Assembly (NCBI RefSeq): GCF_013522725.1
Contig: NZ_JAAMRF010000003.1
Location: forward strand, 248,001 to 312,000
Length of the DNA: 64,000 nucleotides
Source: Stutzerimonas azotifigens
GTDB taxonomy: Bacteria > Pseudomonadota > Gammaproteobacteria > Pseudomonadales > Pseudomonadaceae
Direction of reading: 5' to 3'
Positions 45,581-55,183 of the stretch are shown here, piece by piece (position 1 is the stretch's first letter; each line of letters opens with the position of its first letter). The position numbers were made by a program, and so were the translations under genes. Under the pieces are notes generated by a model. It did not search any database. It worked only from the letters and a program-made list of their open reading frames with translations, and was not told the DNA's origin.

Positions 45581-46828
45581 TCAGGCAGGGAGCAGGCTTT
45601 CGCCCGCATACAGCTCCTGCACGCTTTCGCGCCGGCGCACCTCATGGACGTGGGTGCCGTCCACCAACACCTCCGCGGCGCGGCCGCGGGTGTTGTAGTT
45701 CGAGCTCATGACGAAGCCATAGGCACCGGCCGAGCGCACCGCCAGCAGATCGCCCTCGGCGAGCGCCAGCTGGCGCTCCTTGGCGAGGAAGTCGCCGGTC
45801 TCGCAGATCGGCCCGACGATGTCGTAGGTCCGTGCCTCGCCGTCGCGAGGCGTCACCGGAACCACGTCCATCCAGGCCTGATACAGCGCCGGACGGATCA
45901 GGTCGTTCATCGCCGCGTCGACGATGGCGAAATCCTTGTGCTCGGTGTGCTTGAGGTATTCCACGCGGGTCAGCAGCACGCCGGCGTTGGCAACGATGAA
46001 GCGGCCCGGCTCGAACACCAGCGCCAGGTCACGGCCTTCTATGCGCTGGCGCACCGCCTGGATATAGTCGCCTGCCAGTGGTGGTTCTTCATCGCGATAA
46101 CGCACGCCGAGGCCGCCACCTAGATCGAGGTGGCGGATCTGGATACCTTTGGCGGCCAGGCGATCAATCAGGGCGAGCAACCGGTCGAGGGCATCGAGGA
46201 ACGGCGGCAAGCTGGTCAGCTGCGAGCCGATATGGCAATCGACGCCAATGACCTGCAGATTCGGCAGCGCATGGGCACGCGCATAGACCGCTTCGGCGTC
46301 GGCGATGGCGATGCCGAATTTGTTTTCCTTGAGCCCGGTCGAGATGTACGGGTGGGTGCCCGCATCGACGTCGGGATTGACCCGCAGCGAGACGGGGGCG
46401 ACGGTGCCGAGCTCGGCGGCCACCTGCTGCAGGCGCTCGAGTTCGTCGGTCGACTCGACGTTGAAGCAATGCACGCCGACTTCCAGCGCGCGGCGCATGT
46501 CGTCGCGGGTCTTGCCGACTCCGGAGAAGACGATGCGATCGGGTTTGCCACCTGCGGCCAGGACGCGTTCGAGCTCACCGCGCGAAACGATGTCGAAGCC
46601 GGCATCGAGCCGAGCCAGTACGTTCAGGACGCCCAGGTTGGAGTTCGCCTTGACGGCGAAACAGACCAGGTGGGGTACGCCTTCGAGCGCATCGGCGTAG
46701 GCCCGGTATTGGGCTTCGATGTGCGCGCGCGAATAGACGTAGGTGGGGGTGCCGAAGCGTTGTGCGAGAGCGGACAGCGCCACGCCCTCCGCGAAGAGTT
46801 GACCGTCGCGGTACGAGAAGGCCTCCAT
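45581..46828 (-). CDS. lysA: Diaminopimelate decarboxylase
   Basis: A 415-residue PLP enzyme making L-lysine from meso-diaminopimelate. PLP is held by Lys60 ([11 protein letters not shown]); other motifs are [31 protein letters not shown] and [14 protein letters not shown]. It sits 12 nt after lptM and 10 nt before dapF, so the lysine genes are co-transcribed. No lysine riboswitch or lysR gene is next to it. Confidence 0.97.
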   Translation of the reverse strand: MEAFSYRDGQLFAEGVALSALAQRFGTPTYVYSRAHIEAQYRAYADALEGVPHLVCFAVKANSNLGVLNVLARLDAGFDIVSRGELERVLAAGGKPDRIVFSGVGKTRDDMRRALEVGVHCFNVESTDELERLQQVAAELGTVAPVSLRVNPDVDAGTHPYISTGLKENKFGIAIADAEAVYARAHALPNLQVIGVDCHIGSQLTSLPPFLDALDRLLALIDRLAAKGIQIRHLDLGGGLGVRYRDEEPPLAGDYIQAVRQRIEGRDLALVFEPGRFIVANAGVLLTRVEYLKHTEHKDFAIVDAAMNDLIRPALYQAWMDVVPVTPRDGEARTYDIVGPICETGDFLAKERQLALAEGDLLAVRSAGAYGFVMSSNYNTRGRAAEVLVDGTHVHEVRRRESVQELYAGESLLPA

Positions 46829-46840
46829 GGATGCCTCCTC

Positions 46841-46978
46841 TTAAAGTTCGAAACGGTCTTTGGAACGCTCGTTGGCAGTGTCGCTGTCGGGTAGATACAG
46901 CGGGCCTTTCTGGCCGCAGCCGCCAAGCGCGGCAGTCAGCACGACCAGAGAGAGCAGGGGAAGCAGCAGACGCTTCAT
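46841..46978 (-). CDS. lptM: LPS translocon maturation lipoprotein LptM (YifL)
   Basis: A 45-residue lipoprotein too small for many gene finders. It has a lipobox LTAALGGC (Cys21) and the family signature GCGQKGPLYLP. LptM helps LptD mature in the outer membrane LPS translocon of E. coli. The start is ATG at 46978. It is the first gene of the lptM-lysA-dapF operon and divergent from cyaY, the normal proteobacterial arrangement. Confidence 0.93.
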   Translation of the reverse strand: MKRLLLPLLSLVVLTAALGGCGQKGPLYLPDSDTANERSKDRFEL

Positions 46979-47164
46979 GGGGTTGAATCCTTGGAAAATC
47001 GATTGCCACCGAGTATACCCAGCACCCGGCGGATTGCCTATGTGAGCCACCAATTGCCGCCGCCGGGGCGATCGGCTGCTGTCTGCCGGTGGATGCGGTG
47101 CTAAGCTCGGCGCCTTTATTGGCGGCCCGAGTGGCCGTTGCCTCCATCCTGCAGGAACATCACC

Positions 47165-47500
47165 ATGAGCTTGAACGAAGCCCGCTACCATGACCTCATT
47201 GACGCCGCGCAGCAGGAGGTCGAGGACGTCTTCGACGACAGCGACCTGGATGTCGATCTGGAGAACTCCGCGGGCGTGCTGACCGTCCGCTTCGACAACG
47301 GCACCCAGTTGATCCTCAGCCGCCAACCGGCGCTGCTGCAGCTGTGGGTCGCCGCCCGCTCCGGTGGTTTTCACTTCGATTTCGACGAAGCCGCCGGACT
47401 CTGGATCTGCGATACCAGTGAGGAGCCGCTGGGCGAGTTGCTCGAGCGCGTGACCCGTGAGCAGAGCGGAGCGGAGCTGGATTTCGAAGCGCTGCGCTAG
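47165..47500 (+). CDS. cyaY: Frataxin-like iron donor protein CyaY
   Basis: A 111-residue frataxin homologue. The acidic first helix (YHDLIDAAQQEVEDVFDD) is the iron-binding ridge; conserved strands include GVLTVRFDNGTQLILSRQ and LQLWVAARSGGFHF. CyaY modulates IscS in Fe-S cluster assembly. ATG at 47165 (MSLNEARYHD) fits family starts; the frame opens 9 codons earlier. It is divergent from lptM and followed by a strong terminator. Confidence 0.95.
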   Translation: MSLNEARYHDLIDAAQQEVEDVFDDSDLDVDLENSAGVLTVRFDNGTQLILSRQPALLQLWVAARSGGFHFDFDEAAGLWICDTSEEPLGELLERVTREQSGAELDFEALR

Positions 47501-47575
47501 TCGCCTCGGCGGGCGGCCGAGGGTGGCCTTGATAATCTGCCGGGCTGTGTTAGGGTCCATTCAGGTCTTTCAGAA

Positions 47576-47605
47576 CCCCGCCTTCGGGCGGGGTTTTTAT
47601 TTTTC
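47576..47605 (+). terminator. Rho-independent terminator between cyaY and rnk
   Basis: CCCCGCC / GGCGGGG stem with a TTCG tetraloop, then TTTTTATTTTT. A textbook intrinsic terminator about 75 nt after the cyaY stop; rnk therefore needs its own promoter or partial readthrough. Confidence 0.95.
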
Positions 47606-47636
47606 TGCCCATCAACCATGGAGAGACAACCCGCCC

Positions 47637-48044
47637 ATGAGCAGCGCACCGCCCATCACCCTGACCCATACCGATCTGCAGCGTCTGGAGCGCCTGCTGG
47701 ACAGCCTCGACGACTACGGCCCTGCTGCCGAAGCGCTGGAGAAGGAGCTGGCGCGCGCGCAGATCATGGATGTCAGCCAGTTGCCGCCCGGCGTGGTGAC
47801 GATGAACTCGCGCGTCCATTGCCGTGAAGAGAGCAGCCACAAGGATTACCACTTGACCCTGGTTTATCCCCAGGACGCAGGCAAGGACGGCACCGTCTCG
47901 GTGCTCGCCCCGGTGGGCACCGCCCTGCTCGGGTTGTCCGTAGGCCAGCACATCGACTGGGCGACGCCCGGCGGCAAGGTGTTGGCGCTGACTCTGCTGG
48001 AGGTCGAATACCAGCCTGAGGCGAACGCCGCGGTGCGGCACTGA
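47637..48044 (+). CDS. rnk: Regulator of nucleoside diphosphate kinase Rnk
   Basis: A 135-residue protein of the GreA/Rnk family. It has a short N-terminal coiled coil (ERLLDSLDDYGPAAEALEKE) and a GreA-like C-terminal domain (VSVLAPVGTALLGLSVGQHI). It binds RNA polymerase in E. coli and affects nucleotide pools; in P. aeruginosa homologues influence Ndk and alginate. The start is ATG at 47637; its ribosome site GGAG lies rather far upstream. It is convergent with cyaA at a 9-nt gap. Confidence 0.9.
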   Translation: MSSAPPITLTHTDLQRLERLLDSLDDYGPAAEALEKELARAQIMDVSQLPPGVVTMNSRVHCREESSHKDYHLTLVYPQDAGKDGTVSVLAPVGTALLGLSVGQHIDWATPGGKVLALTLLEVEYQPEANAAVRH

Positions 48045-48053
48045 ATCAGCGCG

Positions 48054-50912
48054 TCAGCCTGGATCCAGAGCCTGCTGTTCGAGCGCCTGGTTAAGCGCCG
48101 CTTCCAGGCGCATCTTGTAACGCAGGTATTGCACCGTCTGTGCCGGACTGTCGCCGAACATGCCCGACAGGTCCAGGTCGGTGATGTAGCAGGGGTAGCG
48201 CTCGCGGGTGCGCCGCTGCGCGAGGATGTGGCGGGCCACGGTGGCGAACAGGTCCGGCCCGTATTCGAGTTCGGAGAATTCCCGATGATTGCAGTAAAGG
48301 CTGACCTGCGTACGGCCGCGGTCACCGGGTTCGATGATGGCCTGAACGTCGTAGAACGGATCGCTCACGCGGCTCGGTAGTGCGGCGCGCCGTTCCAGGC
48401 GTAGCGGCAGGTCGCCCTGGGGCGCGAGAATCTGGTGATACAGAATTTCCATCGTTGGCCCGCGGCCGTGGTCGGTGAGCGGTTGCATGGCGTTGCGCCG
48501 ATACAGGATCGACTGCAGAAAGCGCTGCAGCGGTGTGAGCAGTGTCAGCTCGTCCTTGAACGGCAGGTGCTGGCGCCATAGCGCGTTCAATTCGTCGAGC
48601 ACACTGAGTTCGGCATGTTCCCCGCGGATGCGATAGAACACCTGCAGACAGTCCGGCTTGCCGGCGGGAAGGATCACCGCCAGGTCATTCACTTCCTGGG
48701 CATGGCGATCCAGATGGATCGGGCTGTAGGCGGCGCGGCCTTCGCCCAGGTGGTCGAGCAGCGCTGGCAGGTCCGGCAAGCTGGCATGCCTGACCTGGCC
48801 AGGCACCAGGTCGATCAGGTGATAGTGCTGGCGGATCTGCAACAGGTAACGGCTGTTGGGCGAGCTGGCGAGGCTCGCCTGGGCATCGGCGAACAGCTCC
48901 TCGACCCGGCGGGCGATCAGCGGCGCACGGTTACGGCACAGGCAACGCACATGGAACTCGGGCAGAGCGCCTTCGGCCGGGAGCGCATCGAGGTAATCGC
49001 GCAGGCAGTCGAGCAGCGCATCGGCGCCGTCGTAGCGGCTGACCATCAGCTCGTTCCAGCTGTTGAGGGTGAGCTGGTCGATCGATACCACCAGATTCTC
49101 CCGCGCGCCCGAATAGCCGAGCGAGTCGGTACGGCCGGTCGCCATGTGCATGTTGAGCAGGCTGTGCTGGGGCAGCGGGTCGACGCCGACGTTGATCAGC
49201 AGCAGCACCTTCTTCGGCACGCTGCCGGCCAGCAGCGCCTGTTCGGACACGGTGTCCAGCGGGACGGGCAGCACCTGCTGGAGACTGCCGAGCAGGCCTG
49301 ACAATTCGGCTTCGCGCAGATCGCTATCGCCGGGGTGCAGGGAGATGCGCGTACTGGCGTCGATCACGCCGTTGCGATGGCACCAGGCGAGCAGAGGGAC
49401 CAGATCGCGGGAGCGCTTGAGCGGCGCGTAATTGCGCCATTCCAGAGCGCCGAGGTTCCCGCGCAGCAGGATCCACTGGTGGTCGCCGTCGCTGCCGGTG
49501 TTGCGCACCAGGGTCAGGCTTTCTTCGGCCATGTCCGGCGAGATGCCGGGGTTGATGAACTCCACCTTACCGGCCTTGCGCTCGAAGGCGGCATACAGGC
49601 GCCGGCCGAGGATGCCCAGGTCGTGGCTGTCCATCGGGCTGACCACTTGCATCTGTCGGGCGAACTGCGAGAGGAAGCGGTAGCCATAGGTCAGCTCGTT
49701 GACCAGCGCGCGCCGTTCCAGGCTCACCTGCCCTTCCTTCCACCGACTGCGGCTGTCGAGCATCGCGAGCTGGCGCGAATCCCAGCCCCACTCGTCCGTG
49801 AGACGTTCGAGCAACAGGCGCTGCCAGCTCTTGCGGCGGTTGCGTGGAGGGCGGCTGAGCGGCTTGTTGACCTTGATGTAGAGGCAGCGGCGGATCAGTT
49901 CGAGGCGTTGGTGATCGTCACGGTCCTTGAGGTATTCCTCCAGTCGGCGGTAGACCACGATGTAAGGGTCGAGCTCATCGAGATCCAGCCGGTTGGCGTA
50001 GACCGCCTGCTTGTAGCGCAGGGCGATGCATTGCACGTCGGGGTGCTCGCTGGCATAGACCTCGGTCAGCAGCAGCTTGAGCACCGACTTGTAGGGCGAC
50101 TCGATGCCTTTGTAGAGCTGCCACAGGCCCGCGCCGAGAAATTCGCTGGCGGGAATAGCGCCGAGATTGCCCAGATCCAGCACTTCGTCGGCGCGGATGA
50201 AGCGCTTGCGGATCAGGGTCTGCACGTAGAGGTCGTAGCGATGTTCTTCATACGCCGGCACCAGCCACCACAGCGGAGTTCTACCGCCCAGCCAGATGGC
50301 CGTGCGGTAGAACTCGTCGAGCAGCAGATAGTGCTGGGTGGTGCCGCAGTCGTCCGAGGTCAGTGGCCCGGCGCCGCGGCCCTGAGCGAAGCGCGCCGGG
50401 TCGATCAGGAAAAAATGCGCCTCGGTGCCCTGGGTCGCCGCCCAGGCTTCGAGCAGATCGCACTTGCGCCGCAATTCCATCAGGCAGGTGGGGCTGAGGT
50501 CGGGCTGATGACAGACCCAGACGTCCAGGTCGCTTTGCTCGTTCTGTGCCACGGTACCCAGGCTACCCATCAGGAACAGACCGTGGATCGCCTCGTTGCG
50601 CACCCCGCGATGGGGCTTGTAGCTGAACGAGCGGCTCAAGCGCTGCGCTTCGGCGATCACCTTCGGGTCGGGCTTGAAGCCGCTGAGCCCGGCTGGCGTG
50701 CCATTGGAAACGTAGCCCGGCAGGATCGGGTGGTTGATGTCGAGCAGCAGCGGCAACAGCGTGAGGACCAGTTGCTGGCGCGGCGACATGGCCTGGCGGG
50801 TGCGTTCGAGGCGGCCGTCGTTGACGCTCATGAAGCGTGTGCGCAGCAGGGACAGGTCTTTGCGGTCGATCCCTTCGTCGAGGTCGGTACGGATTTCCTG
50901 GGAACGACTCAT
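48054..50912 (-). CDS. cyaA: Class I adenylate cyclase
   Basis: A 952-residue cytoplasmic adenylate cyclase. The N-terminal nucleotidyltransferase motif GSLGTVAQNEQSDLDVWVC has the GS and DxD-type metal residues. The rest is the regulatory region of class I cyclases (YRFLSQFARQMQVVSPMDSH; DLDLSGMFGD near the end). It makes cAMP from ATP, acting with Vfr/Crp-type regulators. Length is in the upper range of the family. Its start is about 390 nt from the next minus-strand gene. Confidence 0.96.
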   Translation of the reverse strand: MSRSQEIRTDLDEGIDRKDLSLLRTRFMSVNDGRLERTRQAMSPRQQLVLTLLPLLLDINHPILPGYVSNGTPAGLSGFKPDPKVIAEAQRLSRSFSYKPHRGVRNEAIHGLFLMGSLGTVAQNEQSDLDVWVCHQPDLSPTCLMELRRKCDLLEAWAATQGTEAHFFLIDPARFAQGRGAGPLTSDDCGTTQHYLLLDEFYRTAIWLGGRTPLWWLVPAYEEHRYDLYVQTLIRKRFIRADEVLDLGNLGAIPASEFLGAGLWQLYKGIESPYKSVLKLLLTEVYASEHPDVQCIALRYKQAVYANRLDLDELDPYIVVYRRLEEYLKDRDDHQRLELIRRCLYIKVNKPLSRPPRNRRKSWQRLLLERLTDEWGWDSRQLAMLDSRSRWKEGQVSLERRALVNELTYGYRFLSQFARQMQVVSPMDSHDLGILGRRLYAAFERKAGKVEFINPGISPDMAEESLTLVRNTGSDGDHQWILLRGNLGALEWRNYAPLKRSRDLVPLLAWCHRNGVIDASTRISLHPGDSDLREAELSGLLGSLQQVLPVPLDTVSEQALLAGSVPKKVLLLINVGVDPLPQHSLLNMHMATGRTDSLGYSGARENLVVSIDQLTLNSWNELMVSRYDGADALLDCLRDYLDALPAEGALPEFHVRCLCRNRAPLIARRVEELFADAQASLASSPNSRYLLQIRQHYHLIDLVPGQVRHASLPDLPALLDHLGEGRAAYSPIHLDRHAQEVNDLAVILPAGKPDCLQVFYRIRGEHAELSVLDELNALWRQHLPFKDELTLLTPLQRFLQSILYRRNAMQPLTDHGRGPTMEILYHQILAPQGDLPLRLERRAALPSRVSDPFYDVQAIIEPGDRGRTQVSLYCNHREFSELEYGPDLFATVARHILAQRRTRERYPCYITDLDLSGMFGDSPAQTVQYLRYKMRLEAALNQALEQQALDPG

Positions 50913-51055
50913 CAGGTACTCATGCAGTTCAGCGTCATAGGGTGTCAGCTACCTGATCGGCGCGAACCGGCGAGCCTTTAGCTCGAGGTCCCGCGCCGGT
51001 CAGGCAGGGGCGGCATGGCGGTGGGGCGAGCGCCGCCCTTCGAGGCGGCTGCGCC

Positions 51056-51301
51056 TCAAGCGGTTTGTGGTGCGGAAAGGATCGTCAGCAGCGACTGCGC
51101 ATGTTCGGCGGCATCGCGTCCCAGGCTGGTCAGGTAGCCGCCGTCGGGCTGGCTGGTCAGGCCCTTGGCATGCAGCCGGCCGGTGGCGGCGATCGCGTCC
51201 GGCGCGGCGTCCTGATGCACCTTGAGGCCCTCCAGGGTGTTTTCAAGATTGAACAGCGTGAGCATTTCCAGCTCGGCGACGAGTTCGGGGGTGTAGGTCA
51301 T
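51056..51301 (-). CDS. TIGR02647 family small protein
   Basis: An 81-residue protein with the TIGR02647 family pattern ELEMLTLFNLENTLEGLKVH and GYLTSLGRDAAEHAQSLL. Function is unknown; the fold appears to be a small winged-helix-like domain. GAGGAG 6 nt before ATG 51301 sets the start; the open frame continues to 51376 without similarity. It follows an 90-residue gene of unknown function after 84 nt. Confidence 0.85.
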   Translation of the reverse strand: MTYTPELVAELEMLTLFNLENTLEGLKVHQDAAPDAIAATGRLHAKGLTSQPDGGYLTSLGRDAAEHAQSLLTILSAPQTA

Positions 51302-51385
51302 TGGCTGCTCCTCACGTGATGGGCCCGGGCCCGGTAGGGCAAGTGTAGTCGCGCCGGACGGTTGCGCCTGCTCCATCTGAGCGGG

Positions 51386-51658
51386 TCACGGTGCCTCGGG
51401 CAAGCCGGGCAGCTGGCGTAGCGCCGCCTCGTAGCCGTCGCGATCGAAGGGGCGGTCTTCGCGCAACATCGCGGCGATCTCGGCGGCCAGCACCAGCGCC
51501 ATCAGGTGCAGGATCTCGTCGCGCTCGTAACCGACCAGGGTGAGCTTGTTCAGCGTCGCCTTGGCGGCGGGTGGGTCGTCTGCCTCGAGTTGATTCTCGA
51601 TGGCCTGGATCAGGGTTTCCTGGGCGAAGGCCTCTTCGCCGTCGTCGGGTTCGCTCAT
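51386..51658 (-). CDS. Small acidic protein of unknown function
   Basis: A 90-residue acidic protein (MSEPDDGEEAFAQETLIQAI at the N-terminus). The helical body looks TPR-like (NQLEADDPPAAKATLNKLTL, then GYERDEILHLMALVLAAEIA). GAGGAG lies just upstream of ATG 51658. A similar gene stands beside the TIGR02647 gene in other Pseudomonas, but I do not recognise a named family. No membrane segment or signal peptide is evident. Confidence 0.8.
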   Translation of the reverse strand: MSEPDDGEEAFAQETLIQAIENQLEADDPPAAKATLNKLTLVGYERDEILHLMALVLAAEIAAMLREDRPFDRDGYEAALRQLPGLPEAP

Positions 51659-51930
51659 GGCTCGCTCCTCTGGGACAAGTCATGAGTCTGCCACGAATGG
51701 CTGCATTCATGCCCGTGATGGCTGCCCATGCCGAGCCGGGAGGCCCGTCCCAGAGCCTTGGAATTCATTGCGCCGGTACGCTGGAATCTGCTGTTACAGA
51801 GCCCCGCTTCAGCCGGCTGCGATCGTTGTGGCACAACCGATCGGCGGCGCGACACGGGGCGCGCCGGTTTAAAGACAAGAACAACAAAGAGCCGGTCCGA
51901 TGAGGCCGCGCCTCTCGCTGCGGAGGAACC

Positions 51931-53367
51931 ATGAGCCAGCCCGACGAGTTGAAGCGTTCCACTATTTACATCTATGGCTCCATCGGCATGCCGCTGGCGA
52001 TCATCGGCTATCCGCTGGCGGTCTATCTGCCACCGTTCTATGCCCAGGAGCTGGGCGCGAACATGGCGTTGATGGCGCTGGTACTGGTGCTGGCGCGCTT
52101 CACCGATGTGATCACCGACCCGCTGATTGGGACCCTGAGCGACCGCTGGCAGACCCGCTTCGGGCGTCGCAAGCCCTGGCTGGTGATGGGGGTGCCGCTG
52201 ATGCTGGTCGGCACCGTGCAGATCTTCATGCCGCCGGCCGGAGTAGGCGTCTGGCACCTGTTGCTGTGGACGATGGTGATGTACCTGGGCTGGACCATGG
52301 TCACGTTGCCCTACAGCGCCTGGGGGGCGGAGCTGTCCACGGCCTATCACCAGCGCAGTCGGGTGACGGCCTCGCGCGAAGCCTACGTGCTGATCGGCCT
52401 GTTTCTCGCTGCGCTGGCGCCCGCCATCGTGCAGGCGTTCGGACGCCGCTTCGAGGCCGGGGACACCGATGGCGCGCTGATGCAGGCGATGGTCTGGTTA
52501 TTGGGGCGCGACGGCCAGTTCGGCATCGGCTACGGGCCGATCCTGGCGTCGATGGCCTGGTTGCTGATCCTGCTGCTGCCGCTGACCGTGCTGCTGGTGG
52601 TGACCCGCGTGCGGGAGGCCCCGCCGCGCACCGTCAAACGCACCGACTGGCGCCAGGGCTTGCGGGTGCTGAAGAAGAACGGGCCGTTCAAGATCATGAT
52701 GCTGGTGCTGCTGATCGTGATCACCGGCGAGGCCTTCCGCAATGCGCTGTCGGTGTTCTTCATGCAGCACGTGATCCAGATCCAGGCGCAGATCGGCCTG
52801 ATGTACCTGATCTACTTCGGGGTCGGCATCCTCGGCATTCCATTCTGGCTCACCCTGGGTCGGCGCATCGGCAAGCATCGTGCGTTCTGCGTCGCGGTGC
52901 TGGTATCCAGCGTGAGCATCATCGGCATGTTTTTCCTGCAGGCCGGCCAGCTGGTGCCGTTCGCGGTGATGTTCGCCCTCAAGGGATTCTGCTTTGCCGC
53001 CTTCCAGTTTCTTCCATTGTCGATGCTTGCCGATATCATCGATCTCGACACCGCGCGCAGTCGTGAGCATCGCGCCGGGCTGTTCTTCGCGATGTCGGGT
53101 ATAGCCCACAAGCTGGCCATGGCGTTGGGTCTGGGGCTTTCGCTCGGGCTGCTGGCGCTGGTCGGCTTCGATGCGACCGCTCAGAACGATGCCGGGCATC
53201 TGCTCGCGCTGCGTTCGCTTTACATCCTGGGGCCGGTGGCGCTCTACATGCTGGCGTTCTTCATCGCCTGGAACTACCCGCTGACCGCAGCGCGTCAGGC
53301 TCGAATACGCAACCGCCTGAATCGGCGCGAGCAGCGGCTTGGGGTCGTGGCAGGCGGTGCTTCATGA
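51931..53367 (+). CDS. MFS transporter of the GPH (MelB-like, MFS_2) type
   Basis: A 478-residue transporter with twelve membrane segments. The MelB-family signature DVITDPLIGTLSDRWQTRFG followed by RRKPW is present in the first cytoplasmic loop, with Asp residues that couple cation and sugar. Relatives carry glycosides, hexuronides or other organic compounds with Na+ or H+. GGAGG at 51921-51925 precedes ATG 51931. No sugar catabolic gene is adjacent, so the substrate is unknown. Confidence 0.88.
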   Translation: MSQPDELKRSTIYIYGSIGMPLAIIGYPLAVYLPPFYAQELGANMALMALVLVLARFTDVITDPLIGTLSDRWQTRFGRRKPWLVMGVPLMLVGTVQIFMPPAGVGVWHLLLWTMVMYLGWTMVTLPYSAWGAELSTAYHQRSRVTASREAYVLIGLFLAALAPAIVQAFGRRFEAGDTDGALMQAMVWLLGRDGQFGIGYGPILASMAWLLILLLPLTVLLVVTRVREAPPRTVKRTDWRQGLRVLKKNGPFKIMMLVLLIVITGEAFRNALSVFFMQHVIQIQAQIGLMYLIYFGVGILGIPFWLTLGRRIGKHRAFCVAVLVSSVSIIGMFFLQAGQLVPFAVMFALKGFCFAAFQFLPLSMLADIIDLDTARSREHRAGLFFAMSGIAHKLAMALGLGLSLGLLALVGFDATAQNDAGHLLALRSLYILGPVALYMLAFFIAWNYPLTAARQARIRNRLNRREQRLGVVAGGAS

Positions 53368-53457
53368 GGGTCGCCGCGGCACGATGACTGAACGAAGCGG
53401 TTTGTGTCGCCTCTCAGGCTTGGTCAAGCTGTAGCATCCAAGCCTGGAAGAGCCCCC

Positions 53458-54432
53458 ATGATCACCTGCTATCACGTCATCAACGGTGTGCTGAAGAGCC
53501 AGTCAATCGAACCTGACGATCCACTGCCCGCCGAATTTCTATGGATCGACTTGCTCGAGCCCAGCCTGGAAGAAGAACTGCGGGTCGAAAAAGCGCTGGG
53601 CGTGAATATTCCCACCCGCGAGGAAATGGCCGAGATCGAAGACTCCTCGCGTTTGCGCGAGCAGGGCGGCACGCTGCTGATGACCTCGACCGTGGTCAGC
53701 GGCATCAGCGCGCAGCGGCCATCGACCGCCGAGGTGACCTTCGTGCTCTCGTCCGAATGGCTGGTGACGGTGCGCTATGCCGAGCTTGCCGCGTTCAGCG
53801 CCTTCGAAACCAAGAACGCTCAGAGTCTGAACAACCATGCCTCGCCCGATCTGCTGCTGGCGGCATTGCTCGACAGTATCGTCGACCGCATCGCTGACGT
53901 GCTGGAGATGCTCCAGTCGCAGCTCAACTCGCTTTCGGAAAGTATCTTCAGCGATGCGGCCGATGTGCGTCAGGGCAAGGCCGACCTGCAGGTGATCCTC
54001 AAGCACCTGGGCCGCCACAACAGCCTGCTGGGCAAGCTCAGCGGCAGCCTGCTGAGCATCACCCGGCAACTCAGCTACGTGCGTCTGGGTGCCAGCGAAT
54101 GGCTGCGCGAACCGGCGCGTATCGCGCTCAAATCGGTGGAGCGCGACGTGCGTTCGCTGGGAGAGCACCAGGCGAAGATCTCCGGGGAGGTGACCTTTCT
54201 CCTCGACGCGACCCTCGGGCTGATTAACATCGAGCAGAACAGCATCATCAAGGTGTTTTCCATCGCCGCCGTGCTGTTCCTGCCGCCGACCCTGCTCGGT
54301 ACCGTCTACGGGATGAACTTCGACGCCATGCCCGAGCTGCACTGGACGTATGGCTATCCGCTGGCGCTGGCGATGATGGTCGTCTCGGCGGCCGCCTCTT
54401 ATGCCTGGTTCAAGTTCAAGAACTGGCTTTGA
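53458..54432 (+). CDS. corA: CorA-family magnesium/cobalt transporter
   Basis: A 324-residue protein with a large N-terminal cytoplasmic domain, a long stalk helix (LEMLQSQLNSLSESIFSDAA) and two C-terminal membrane segments. The selectivity motif YGMNF is at the first segment's end, followed by an acidic/aromatic loop (DAMPELHW). The pentameric channel takes up Mg2+ and some Co2+. The start is ATG at 53458 (MITCYHVING). It is 90 nt after the MFS gene. Confidence 0.95.
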   Translation: MITCYHVINGVLKSQSIEPDDPLPAEFLWIDLLEPSLEEELRVEKALGVNIPTREEMAEIEDSSRLREQGGTLLMTSTVVSGISAQRPSTAEVTFVLSSEWLVTVRYAELAAFSAFETKNAQSLNNHASPDLLLAALLDSIVDRIADVLEMLQSQLNSLSESIFSDAADVRQGKADLQVILKHLGRHNSLLGKLSGSLLSITRQLSYVRLGASEWLREPARIALKSVERDVRSLGEHQAKISGEVTFLLDATLGLINIEQNSIIKVFSIAAVLFLPPTLLGTVYGMNFDAMPELHWTYGYPLALAMMVVSAAASYAWFKFKNWL

Positions 54433-54441
54433 GGCTGCGTC

Positions 54442-54969
54442 TCAGCCGACCAGTGCCAGGCCCAGGCAGAGCACACCGAACGCACCCCATACGAACGAAA
54501 AGATAAGTGGGGTACGCAACGAGAACAGCAGTGTTCTCTTGTAGCGTTCCCCGCCGACCGGACTGTTTCCTTCGCCGAAAAGCGCCGACTCGTTATTGGG
54601 CAGCAGGCCTGCACGCCCTTCGATTTGCAGCAGTTCGGCCTGTTTCTGATGCCAGCGCTCGATCACCTCGAAATTGGAGCGGATGCCGGGCATCGCATGA
54701 AAGGATGTCAGCAGCCCCAGTACCGCGAGAATCGAAGGCACCACCAGACGGAAGAGCTCACCCCACTCGGGATTGCTGTTGGCCATCGACGAGGCGAAGG
54801 CGATCATCAAAAATGATTGGGAGGCGAGGTACGAGTTGGTCCGGTCCGCCAGCAACGACGATTCGAAGTGGATTTCCGAGCGGTAGAACAGCAGACGTTC
54901 CTTGGGCGAGTCGAATAGCTCGGCTCCCTGGGTATCCTGGTTCAGCAGCAACGAGCGCAGGTCGGTCAT
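54442..54969 (-). CDS. Membrane protein of unknown function
   Basis: A 175-residue protein with a cytoplasmic N-terminus (SPKERLLFYRSEIHFESSLL), a membrane hairpin in the middle (VVPSILAVLGLLTSFHAM with a preceding helix SQSFLMIAFASSMA), a charged segment (EVIERWHQKQAELLQIEGRA) and a C-terminal hydrophobic segment. I do not recognise a characterised family. It converges with corA at a 9-nt gap and stands about 210 nt from argH. Confidence 0.7.
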   Translation of the reverse strand: MTDLRSLLLNQDTQGAELFDSPKERLLFYRSEIHFESSLLADRTNSYLASQSFLMIAFASSMANSNPEWGELFRLVVPSILAVLGLLTSFHAMPGIRSNFEVIERWHQKQAELLQIEGRAGLLPNNESALFGEGNSPVGGERYKRTLLFSLRTPLIFSFVWGAFGVLCLGLALVG

Positions 54970-55109
54970 GGCGGCAGTTAGGCAAATGGCGATGCCTGTT
55001 GGGCGCCAGTGGGCAAGCCGAGTTCCCCATCTGCTGCCATCTCAGTGATTGAGCGAGCGCGGCAGTGTGCGCTATCGCGACGTATGCGAAGTGAAGGGTG
55101 AGGGTGACT

Positions 55110-55162
55110 CAGGGATCGGCGGTCTGCTGCGTAATCGTTCGCAATAGACGCCCCGATCCCTG
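55110..55162. terminator. Long imperfect hairpin after argH
   Basis: CAGGGATCGG (55110-55119) pairs with CCGATCCCTG (55153-55162). Inside, TCT/AGA and TGCG/CGCA pair around an 8-nt TAATCGTT loop, with small bulges, giving about 20 pairs in total. It starts 22 nt beyond the argH stop on the minus strand. There is no T-tract. It could be an argH 3'-end structure or a REP-like element. Confidence 0.55.
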
Positions 55163-55183
55163 ATGCGCTGGCCGGTCGGCGCG

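Noticed and set aside
49335..50981. 548-codon plus-strand frame antisense to cyaA
   Set aside because: Shadow of the class I adenylate cyclase; no motifs and no start signals.
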